Positions 5,849 through 11,855 of a DNA stretch of 11,855 nt are shown here, in pieces. Position 1 is the stretch's first letter, and each line of letters starts with the position of its first letter. The position numbers and the translations under genes were made by a program. The notes under the pieces were generated by a model that worked only from the letters and a program-made list of their open reading frames with translations, was not told where the DNA came from and did not search any database. The stretch is from an uncultured Myxococcales bacterium (GTDB lineage: Bacteria > Myxococcota_A > UBA9042), in the NCBI GenBank assembly GCA_903917305.1, contig CAIXAA010000456.1, positions 1 to 11,855 on the forward strand, in the 5' to 3' direction.

Positions 5849-7588
5849 ATGACGATCGACCCCAAAGATCTCCGCACCTTGCTTGTGCGCGTCACCCTCG
5901 TCACGCTCGCCGTGCGCGCCGTGCCGCTGCTCAGCAGCGATCTGGTGCCCGGTGAAGTCGCCGCGGCGATGGGCCTGGGCGCCGAAGGGCTGTCGACAGA
6001 ACCCCTTGCGCAGCTGTCGCGCGCCTGGCTGCACGCCGCGGGCGGCATGGGCCTGATGGCGCGGCTGCCGGCGCTGCTGGCCGATCTGCTGCTGCCGATG
6101 CTGGCCGTGGTGTTCGCGCGCGCTTCGGGCTGGGGCGCGATTCCCGGGCTGATGGCCGCGCTTTTGCTGGCGATTGCGCCGCTGGGCATCGAGGCGGGCT
6201 TTCGTGCCGATGGCGGTGCGCTGCCGGCGGCGCTGGCCCTCGGCGCCTTGTTCCTGCTGCAAAAAGGCCTGACCACCAATGATCTGCGCCGCATCGCGCT
6301 GTCGGCCGTGGTCCTGCTCCTCGGCGGCGTGCTGCTGCCGCCGCTGCTGCTGCTGGTGCCGGTCGGTCTCGGCCTCGCCGCGCTGGCGCTGGCCGAGCGG
6401 CGCGTGAAGAGGACCGCGCTGATCTCTTGGCTGTTTGCGCCTTTGCTGGCGATCGCCGGGCGCGAGCTGCTGCTCGGTCACCTGCTGCCCGAGGCGACCC
6501 GCGCCGAGCATTGGCTGTCCCTGGCCCGGCTGAGCGGCGAAGGCGGCGCCTGGTCGACCGTGGCGGCGCTGCCCGCGGCGCTGCAAGCGCTGGCGACGAT
6601 GGGTCCGGCGGGGCCGCAGGGCGAGCTGGCCGCGCAACTGCAAATGCCAACAGCGCCTTTGTGGACTGTGCTGCTGGCCCTGGCGCTCGCCGGGCTGGCC
6701 GCGGCGGGTGTGCTGCTGGGCCGCGTCCAGGCCGATCCCACGGCGCCGACCCAGGTTCCGGTGTCCGAGGAGCCCGGCGCCGGTGCCGTCGACGGCTGGC
6801 GCACGCTCGGCGTTGGCGGCGCGCTCACCGTGCCGCGCGCGCTGGGCCTGCGCGACTGGCTGCCGTTGCTGCTGGGCGTCGTCTTCGCCGCTGCCGACGT
6901 TGGCATGGCCGCGCAGCGCAGCGATCCGTCCGCGCTTTTTGCCCGCCTGGCCATCGGCCGCGTCTGCCTCGCGCTGCTGCTCGGCGTCGGCATCACCGCC
7001 TGGGCCATGCCGCGCTCGGGCGGCACGCCGTCCGAAGTCGTGCGCCGCAAGCGCCGCTTCAACCTCAGCATGGCTGCGTCGGCCTCGGCCATCTTCGCGC
7101 TCGGCGCGATGCACCTGATGGCGTGGACGCGCTCGGTCGATCCGTTGGCGCCGCGCCGGGTTGCCCAGTTTGCCCGCGATCACATGGAGCAAGGCGGCGC
7201 GCTGCTGACCCTCGGCCCGCGCGGCCTGCCCGTCGCGTTCCTCCTGGATCCACTGGCGAATCAGCAGCGCGTGCGCGTCGCCTCGCTGGAGCCGGCCGAC
7301 GCCAAGGCGCACCTCGCGATGCTCCTGCGCCAAGGTCCGCAGGTCGTCGTGCTGGCCGGCGACCGCGACGCGCTCGGCGAGACCGGCACGCAAGTCAAGC
7401 AGCAGACTGAGCTTTTGCGTCTCGCTGCCGCGCTGCGGGGGATGCTCGAAGCTTCCGGCTACCACGCCGTGGAGGATGGCCACGCCTTCCTCGGCCAGAC
7501 CGCCGTCGCCGCCTTCACGCGCGTCGCCGCCGATGTGCCGGACCCGGGTGTGGTGCGGCCGCAGCTCGGGCCAGGTCTGGCCCCGTGA
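5849..7588 (+). CDS. Multi-pass membrane protein, GT-C glycosyltransferase-like
   Basis: 579 residues from ATG 5849, with AAGG nine bases upstream. The open frame runs further upstream but crosses xdhC antisense, so it is not used. Hydrophobic segments lie near 10-27, 67-90, 97-113, 120-137, 149-182, 192-208, 261-281, 318-333, 348-366 and 388-405. The last ~165 residues are soluble. The first part resembles GT-C (ArnT/PMT-like) enzymes: a first outer loop with acidic residues (Asp31, Glu36 in SDLVPGE), then ARLPALLADLLLP (71-83), and AAL...AIAPLGIEAGFRADG (103-122), where relatives read SP...xxREARmY. Those enzymes move sugars from lipid carriers to outer-membrane or cell-wall targets. The usual DE pair is reduced to GE, so activity is uncertain. 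The stop overlaps the helicase start (GTGA). Confidence 0.6.
   Translation: MTIDPKDLRTLLVRVTLVTLAVRAVPLLSSDLVPGEVAAAMGLGAEGLSTEPLAQLSRAWLHAAGGMGLMARLPALLADLLLPMLAVVFARASGWGAIPGLMAALLLAIAPLGIEAGFRADGGALPAALALGALFLLQKGLTTNDLRRIALSAVVLLLGGVLLPPLLLLVPVGLGLAALALAERRVKRTALISWLFAPLLAIAGRELLLGHLLPEATRAEHWLSLARLSGEGGAWSTVAALPAALQALATMGPAGPQGELAAQLQMPTAPLWTVLLALALAGLAAAGVLLGRVQADPTAPTQVPVSEEPGAGAVDGWRTLGVGGALTVPRALGLRDWLPLLLGVVFAAADVGMAAQRSDPSALFARLAIGRVCLALLLGVGITAWAMPRSGGTPSEVVRRKRRFNLSMAASASAIFALGAMHLMAWTRSVDPLAPRRVAQFARDHMEQGGALLTLGPRGLPVAFLLDPLANQQRVRVASLEPADAKAHLAMLLRQGPQVVVLAGDRDALGETGTQVKQQTELLRLAAALRGMLEASGYHAVEDGHAFLGQTAVAAFTRVAADVPDPGVVRPQLGPGLAP
7568..7583 (+). promoter_or_regulatory. Palindrome at the membrane-protein/helicase translation junction
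   Basis: GGGCCAGGTCTGGCCC is a perfect 16-nt inverted repeat (six-pair stem with a GGTC tetraloop). It ends one base before the GTGA overlap that joins the two genes. It contains the only weak ribosome-binding-like element (AGGT, 7573-7576) for the GTG start at 7585. In RNA it could mask that site until a ribosome finishing the upstream gene opens it. Confidence 0.4.
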
Positions 7589-9525
7589 TCGACTCCGCCC
7601 CGGCGGTCGGCGCCGCGATCCAGCAACTCGCTCAAGTGCTTGGCTATTTCGAGGCGCGCCCCGGCCAGGTGGCGATGGCGCAGGCGGTCGCCCAAGCCCT
7701 CGATTCCGGGACGGACCTGCTGGTGGAGGCTGGCACGGGCACCGGCAAGACGCTCGCCTACCTGCTGCCGATCCTGGTCAGCCACAAGCGCGCGCTGCTG
7801 TCGACGGCGACGCGCCACCTGCAAACCCAGCTGATTCAAAGCGATATTCCGCTGGCCCTGCGCGCCGTGGGCGTGGAGCGCACGGTCGCCGTCCTGAAGG
7901 GCCGCTCGAACTACCTGTGCCTGCACCGCGCCGGGCTGCTGTGGACGGCCGGCGCGCAAACACCGTTGCAGCGTGCGGAGTTGCAGGCGATCCAGGACGC
8001 GCTGCGCCTCAGCGAGGACGGCGACCGCGCCAGCGTGCGCGGCATCGACGAACAGAGCCCGATCTGGCCGGAAGTCACCAGCACGGCGGACAATTGTCTT
8101 GGCACCTCGTGCCCGAGCTACGACGACTGCTACGTGGTGCTGGCGCGGCGGCGCGCGATGGCCGCCGACCTCGTCGTGGTCAACCACGCGCTTTTGCTCG
8201 CAGATTACGCCGTGCGCGAGCGCTGGCAGATGGCCGGGCTGCTGCCGTCCGTCGATGCCGTCGTGCTCGACGAGGCGCACGCGCTGGCCGATGTCGCGAC
8301 GGGGTTCTTCGGCTGCACGCTGTCGGAGCGGCGCCTGCTCTCCGTCTGCAAGGACGCGCGCTCGCTGGTGAATACCGTGGTCAGCTCGGCACTGGCCCGC
8401 GACCTTGGCGAGGGCGTCGAACAACTGGCCGATGCGAGCGGGTGGCTGGCTGCCGCCCTGCGCGCCGTGCCGCACCAGACGCTCGTGCTGGGCGCCGTGC
8501 GCGAGCGGCTGCAGGCCACCGCGGAGCCGCTGGAGCGCGCGCTGGGTCAGGTGCAAGACCTCGCATCGCATCCGGATTTGGGTGACGAGGCCGATTGGCA
8601 GAAGCTCGGCGAGACGCTCTACGCGCTGCGCACCGACCTGCACCGCCTGCTGTTCGAGGCCATCGGCGAGGAGCCCGAGCAGCTGGTCTGCTGGGTCGAG
8701 CAGCGCGCCCGCGACGTCGCCCTGTTGGGCCGGCCTCTCGATGTCGGGCCGATCCTGCGGCGCACGCTGCTGGCGGAATCCGCTGTGCGCATCTTTACTT
8801 CCGCGACGCTGACCAGCCAGGGCCGCTTCGACCACGTGCGCGAGCGCCTGGGCTTGTCCGCCGATGTGACCGCGCTGACGCTGCCGGGCGGCTTTGACTA
8901 CCAGAAGCAGGCGCTGCTCTACGTGCCTGCGGATGTGCCTGAACCTTTTGCGGAAGGTCGCGATGCCGCCGTCGCGCGGCACATCGAGCAGCTCGCTGTC
9001 GCGGCGGGCGGCGGCACTTTTGCCCTGTTCTCCAGCCACCGCGCGCTGCGCGACGCGCTGGAGCGCCTGCGGCCGCTGCTGCCCATGACCTGTCTTGGCC
9101 AAGGCGAGCAAAGCAAGGAGCAATTGCTGGATCGCTTCGTCAAGGAGCAGCCAGCGGTGCTGTTTGCCACGATGGGCTTCTGGCAGGGCGTCGATCTGCC
9201 GGAGGACACGCTGCGCGTCGTCATCCTCGACAAGATTCCCTTTCCGCCGCCCGATGATCCGCTGCTGGTGGCGCGCGCGCGCCGCATCGAGCAAGACGGC
9301 GGCTCGGCCTTCGCGCAGCTGAGCATCCCGACGGCGACCATCGCTTTGCGTCAAGGTTTCGGAAGGTTGGTGCGCAGTCGCCGCCATTGGGGCATCGTCA
9401 CCGTCCTCGATCCGCGCCTGTGCAGCAAGAGCTACGGCCGCGGCATGCGCGAGTCCCTGCCCCCGGCGCCTTTGGTCCGCGATTTCGCGGCTGTGCGATC
9501 TTTCCTGCTCGATCGGATGTCCTGA
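7585..9525 (+). CDS. dinG: DinG/YoaA-type iron-sulfur ATP-dependent DNA helicase
   Basis: 646 residues, close to YoaA length and shorter than E. coli DinG. Superfamily 2, XPD/Rad3-like 5'-3' helicases unwind forked, looped or damaged DNA and rescue stalled replication. Seen: FEARPGQ (22-28, motif Q region), EAGTGTGKT (48-56, Walker A), four cluster cysteines at C112, C171, C176 and C182, VVNHALL (198-204), DEAH (229-232), FTSATLT (414-420), GFWQGVDLP (521-529) and QGFGRLVRS (580-588, arginine finger). No exonuclease domain is present. The start is GTG 7585, overlapping the upstream stop by 4 nt; homology reaches almost to the N-terminus, which supports it. It is probably co-transcribed with the membrane protein and translationally coupled to it. 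The helicase type is sure; the choice between dinG and yoaA is not. Confidence 0.93.
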   Translation: MIDSAPAVGAAIQQLAQVLGYFEARPGQVAMAQAVAQALDSGTDLLVEAGTGTGKTLAYLLPILVSHKRALLSTATRHLQTQLIQSDIPLALRAVGVERTVAVLKGRSNYLCLHRAGLLWTAGAQTPLQRAELQAIQDALRLSEDGDRASVRGIDEQSPIWPEVTSTADNCLGTSCPSYDDCYVVLARRRAMAADLVVVNHALLLADYAVRERWQMAGLLPSVDAVVLDEAHALADVATGFFGCTLSERRLLSVCKDARSLVNTVVSSALARDLGEGVEQLADASGWLAAALRAVPHQTLVLGAVRERLQATAEPLERALGQVQDLASHPDLGDEADWQKLGETLYALRTDLHRLLFEAIGEEPEQLVCWVEQRARDVALLGRPLDVGPILRRTLLAESAVRIFTSATLTSQGRFDHVRERLGLSADVTALTLPGGFDYQKQALLYVPADVPEPFAEGRDAAVARHIEQLAVAAGGGTFALFSSHRALRDALERLRPLLPMTCLGQGEQSKEQLLDRFVKEQPAVLFATMGFWQGVDLPEDTLRVVILDKIPFPPPDDPLLVARARRIEQDGGSAFAQLSIPTATIALRQGFGRLVRSRRHWGIVTVLDPRLCSKSYGRGMRESLPPAPLVRDFAAVRSFLLDRMS

Positions 9526-9582
9526 CCGTCATTTTTCTCTCGTTCGAGCGATCACCTGGGAGAGCATCTTTCCCGGAGTCCC

Positions 9583-11232
9583 ATGCCGCCGCCCACCTTG
9601 CGCCCTTACCAGCAGGAAGCCATCGACGCCGTGCTGCAGGCGCGCCGCGCCGGTTGCCAGCGCATGGTCGTGTGCCTGCCGACCGGCGCGGGCAAGACCG
9701 TGATTTTTGCTCAGCTCGCCCGTCTGGCGCGCCGCCAGGTGCTGGTGCTGGCGCACCGCGAGGAGCTGCTGGTCCAGGCGCGCGACAAGCTGCAGGCGGC
9801 GCTGGGCAGCGACCGGCTGGTGGCCATCGAGCAGGGCGCGCAGCGCGCACCGGCGGATGCGCAAGTCATTGTTTGCTCAATCCGTTCTTTGCACGAGGAG
9901 CGCCTGCTGCGCGTCATCCGCGGCCGCGACATCGGCCTGGTGCTCTACGACGAGTGCCACCACGCCGTCGCCGAGGACAACCGCCGCGTGCTGCGCCAGC
10001 TCGGCTGCTTCGGCAAGGATTGGCAAGGAACCTTGCTGGGTTTCACGGCGACGACCCAGCGCGCCGACGGCATTCCGCTTGGCGACGTGTTCGAGCGCAT
10101 CGTCTACTTCCGCGGGCTGGCGGAGCTGATCACCGCTGGCTGGCTCGTGCCCTTGCGCGGCTATCGCGTTGCAACGACAGCGGATCTGACGTCGGTGACG
10201 GCGGGCGGGCTCGACTTCGCCGAGGCGGAGCTGGAAGAGGCCGTCGACATCGAGGAGCGCAACGCCCTGTGCGCCCGCAGCATCCAGGAGCTGGCCCGCG
10301 ATCGCCGCACGGTGGCCTTCTGCGTCACGGTGCGCCACGCCTTCCACCTTGCGGAGGCGCTGCGCGTGCTCGGCGTGCGCGCCGGCGTCGTGCATGGGGA
10401 GATGCCCAGCGACAAGCGTGCGGAAGTGCTCAAGATGTTCCGCGACGACCAGCTGCAGGTCCTGGCCAATGTCGGCGTGCTGACCGAAGGGTTCGACGAT
10501 CCCGGCGTGTCCTGCATCGCGATGGCGCGCCCGACGCGCTCCGATGGCCTGTACGCGCAGTGCGTCGGGCGCGGCACGCGGCTGCACCCGGGCAAGAAGG
10601 ACTGCCTGGTCCTTGATTTCGTCGATCTTTCGGCGCTTTCGCTGGTCAGCCTGCCGTCGCTCCTCGGGTTGCCGCGCGGCTTCGACCTGCAAGGCGAGGA
10701 CGCGGTGGCGGCGGCGCAGGCCTGGCAGCGCATCCAGCTGGACGTGCCGGGGCTGGAGCTGGAGGCCGGCGCGATCACGCTGCAGGAGATCCAGCAGCGC
10801 GCGGCGCACTTCGATCCGCTGACGCTGCAGGTGGATCCGGAGGTGCGGGCGATCTCGCCGCTCGGCTGGGCGTCGCTGGGCAGCCGCGGGCTGGCGCTGC
10901 ACTTCGAGCCGCGCGCCGGGCAGGTGGCCGACATCCTGGTGCTGAGCCGCGGCCAGCGCGGCAAGCGTTGGGTCGTGCTATGGGAAGGCCGCGAGAAGGC
11001 GCGCTTTTCCACGCTGGAGGAGGCCGTGCAGGCCGTCGACTACGAGATCGAGCAACGCGGCGCCAAGACCTGGCACTCCGCGCTGCCCGACGCGCCGTGG
11101 CGCAGGGCGCCGATCGGCCGCGAGCTGGCGGCCAAGGTGCAGGCGGTGCGCACCAGCCGGGTGGCGGGCAACCTGGGAGAAGCCTTGCGTCTCGCGGTGT
11201 TTGCGGAGGTCTGGTCGCAGCCGCCCGACTAG
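9583..11232 (+). CDS. RadD/SSL2-like DEAD/DEAH-box helicase
   Basis: 549 residues. The superfamily 2 core is complete: LRPYQQEAIDAV (6-17), LPTGAGKT (32-39, motif I), VLVLAHREEL (53-62, motif Ia), DECH (123-126, motif II), GFTAT (153-157, motif III), VANVGVLTEGFDDP region (274-287) and QCVGRGTR (346-353, motif VI). The N-terminal half resembles RadD/YejH, a DNA-repair ATPase that acts with SSB, including the IFAQLARLARRQVLVLAH run. It lacks any cysteine after residue 361, so the zinc-finger tail of RadD is absent. Instead there is a C-terminal region of ~180 residues of unknown fold. GGAG lies four bases before ATG 9583. The gene follows the DinG-like gene by 57 nt and may share its transcript. 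Its TAG stop overlaps the opposing gene's stop in a CTAG. Confidence 0.88.
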   Translation: MPPPTLRPYQQEAIDAVLQARRAGCQRMVVCLPTGAGKTVIFAQLARLARRQVLVLAHREELLVQARDKLQAALGSDRLVAIEQGAQRAPADAQVIVCSIRSLHEERLLRVIRGRDIGLVLYDECHHAVAEDNRRVLRQLGCFGKDWQGTLLGFTATTQRADGIPLGDVFERIVYFRGLAELITAGWLVPLRGYRVATTADLTSVTAGGLDFAEAELEEAVDIEERNALCARSIQELARDRRTVAFCVTVRHAFHLAEALRVLGVRAGVVHGEMPSDKRAEVLKMFRDDQLQVLANVGVLTEGFDDPGVSCIAMARPTRSDGLYAQCVGRGTRLHPGKKDCLVLDFVDLSALSLVSLPSLLGLPRGFDLQGEDAVAAAQAWQRIQLDVPGLELEAGAITLQEIQQRAAHFDPLTLQVDPEVRAISPLGWASLGSRGLALHFEPRAGQVADILVLSRGQRGKRWVVLWEGREKARFSTLEEAVQAVDYEIEQRGAKTWHSALPDAPWRRAPIGRELAAKVQAVRTSRVAGNLGEALRLAVFAEVWSQPPD

Positions 11233-11855
11233 TTCTCGAGCGTGCCGGCGAGCTCGCGCAAGCTGCGCCCCGCCGCCAGCAACCGCGCTTCCAACGCCGT
11301 CGCACGCGCCTGGCTGGCCTGCAGCTCCGCGGAAAGCCGCGTCAACTCAGCGGCTTGCGTCTGCACCAGCTTCTCGGCGTCCTCGCGCCGCAGCTCCGCC
11401 AGCAGCAGCTCATCGCTGCGATCCGGTTGGGCGCGCAGGCCGTCGTTCTCGGCGCGCAGCAGCTCGTTGTCGGTCTCGAGGCGCGCGATGAGGCTGCTCA
11501 TCTCCTGCAACCGCCCGACAATCCCGCTCAAATCGTCGGCGACCTGCACCGCGCTGTGCGACCGGCGCGGCTCGGGCTCGGCCGTCGTCCCTTCCGACGC
11601 GGGCCGTGCCTCGATGGCCGCCGCCTTGTACGAGGCGGTCTTGTGCTGCGCCCGCGCGAAGTTCGGCTGCGTCATCGGGGCCGGCTCGGCGATCGCCACG
11701 ACCGGCATCGGCATCTGCGCCGTCACCACCTGCACCGCGTCCGCCTGCAGCGTCTCCAGGTGCGATTCGCCCTGCAGATCGCCGGCGTCCAATGCCTCCG
11801 CCACGAGCGTTTCTTCGACCGGCTCGGCGTCCAGCAGCTCCTCGACGACCACGGC
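11229..11855 (-). CDS. Acidic coiled-coil protein (5' partial)
   Basis: The C-terminal 208 residues of a protein whose start lies beyond the right edge; the frame is open to the last base. The GTG at 11852 is in frame but preceded by open codons, so I do not treat it as the start. The first ~100 residues visible are acidic, low in structure and rich in Ala, Glu, Pro and Val (VVEELLDAEPVEETLVAEAL, AEPAPMTQPNFARA). Residues ~105-205 are a long heptad-like coiled coil with the pattern LQEMSSLIARLETDNELLRAEN and LTRLSAELQASQARATALEARL. I do not recognise the family; a scaffold, cell-division or polarity role is possible but unsupported. The gene converges on the RadD-like gene, with both TAG stops in one CTAG. 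Confidence 0.75.
   Translation of the reverse strand, partial: AVVVEELLDAEPVEETLVAEALDAGDLQGESHLETLQADAVQVVTAQMPMPVVAIAEPAPMTQPNFARAQHKTASYKAAAIEARPASEGTTAEPEPRRSHSAVQVADDLSGIVGRLQEMSSLIARLETDNELLRAENDGLRAQPDRSDELLLAELRREDAEKLVQTQAAELTRLSAELQASQARATALEARLLAAGRSLRELAGTLEN

Noticed and set aside
5702..7483. Minus-strand open frame continuing upstream of xdhC, giving a 953-codon reading frame
   Set aside because: The upstream part is rich in Gln, Arg, His and Gly with no recognisable domain and lies antisense to the membrane protein gene. XdhC homology starts just after 5701.
7459..9387. 642-codon minus-strand open frame opposite the DinG-like helicase
   Set aside because: Composition (Gln/Arg/His/Ala-rich) is typical of the antisense frame of a high-GC gene. 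The plus-strand product has all helicase motifs.
9526..9582. Possible terminator between the two helicases (T-run at 9533-9537, CTCTC/GAGAG and GGGA/TCCC pairs)
   Set aside because: The T-run has no stable stem before it and the small pairs are weak, so I do not call a terminator.
9877..10902. 341-codon minus-strand open frame opposite the RadD-like helicase
   Set aside because: Same antisense composition, no domain signature, and it fully overlaps a gene with intact motifs I to VI.

Overview
The window looks like a chromosomal segment of a high-GC bacterium with a large genome, most likely a myxobacterium or relative (Myxococcota). The main clue is the first gene. It encodes a secreted-type cysteine-rich repeat protein with GDCxxxxCDGxG and DGNxCTxDxC modules and a CSDGVKNGTETGVDCGG linker, a style I associate from memory with Myxococcota. 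The assignment is an inference. I see no RNA genes, insertion sequences, CRISPR or phage genes; the DNA is almost fully coding.

Layout. (1) 2-2866, plus strand: the 3' part of a very long cysteine-rich protein. It has five long repeats and one short one, then a C-terminal domain with seven evenly spaced tryptophan motifs that looks like a seven-bladed beta-propeller. (2) 2844-5701, minus strand: a tight three-gene unit, read right to left as xdhC, a DUF309-MocA fusion gene, and yedK. The first two overlap by 4 nt (ATGA) and the third follows after 12 nt. The xdhC and MocA-like products point to maturation of the molybdenum cofactor for xanthine-dehydrogenase-type enzymes. YedK is a sensor and shield of abasic sites in single-stranded DNA. 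(3) 5702-5848: a 147-nt divergent intergenic region with weak candidate promoters facing each way. (4) 5849-11232, plus strand: a multi-pass membrane protein resembling a degenerate GT-C glycosyltransferase, translationally coupled (GTGA overlap) to a DinG/YoaA-type iron-sulfur helicase, then a RadD/SSL2-like DEAD/DEAH helicase after 57 nt. (5) 11229-11855, minus strand: the C-terminal part of an acidic coiled-coil protein that runs off the window.

Functional themes. Three genes (yedK, the YoaA-like helicase and the RadD-like helicase) concern damaged or single-stranded DNA, and two concern molybdenum cofactor delivery. Both convergent gene pairs overlap at their stop codons (23 nt and 4 nt), leaving no room for ordinary terminators. 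The most unusual items are the DUF309-MocA fusion, the cysteine-rich array joined to a seven-fold propeller, and a small palindrome on the translation-coupling junction of the helicase gene. I find no clear complete novel defence or mobile system here.
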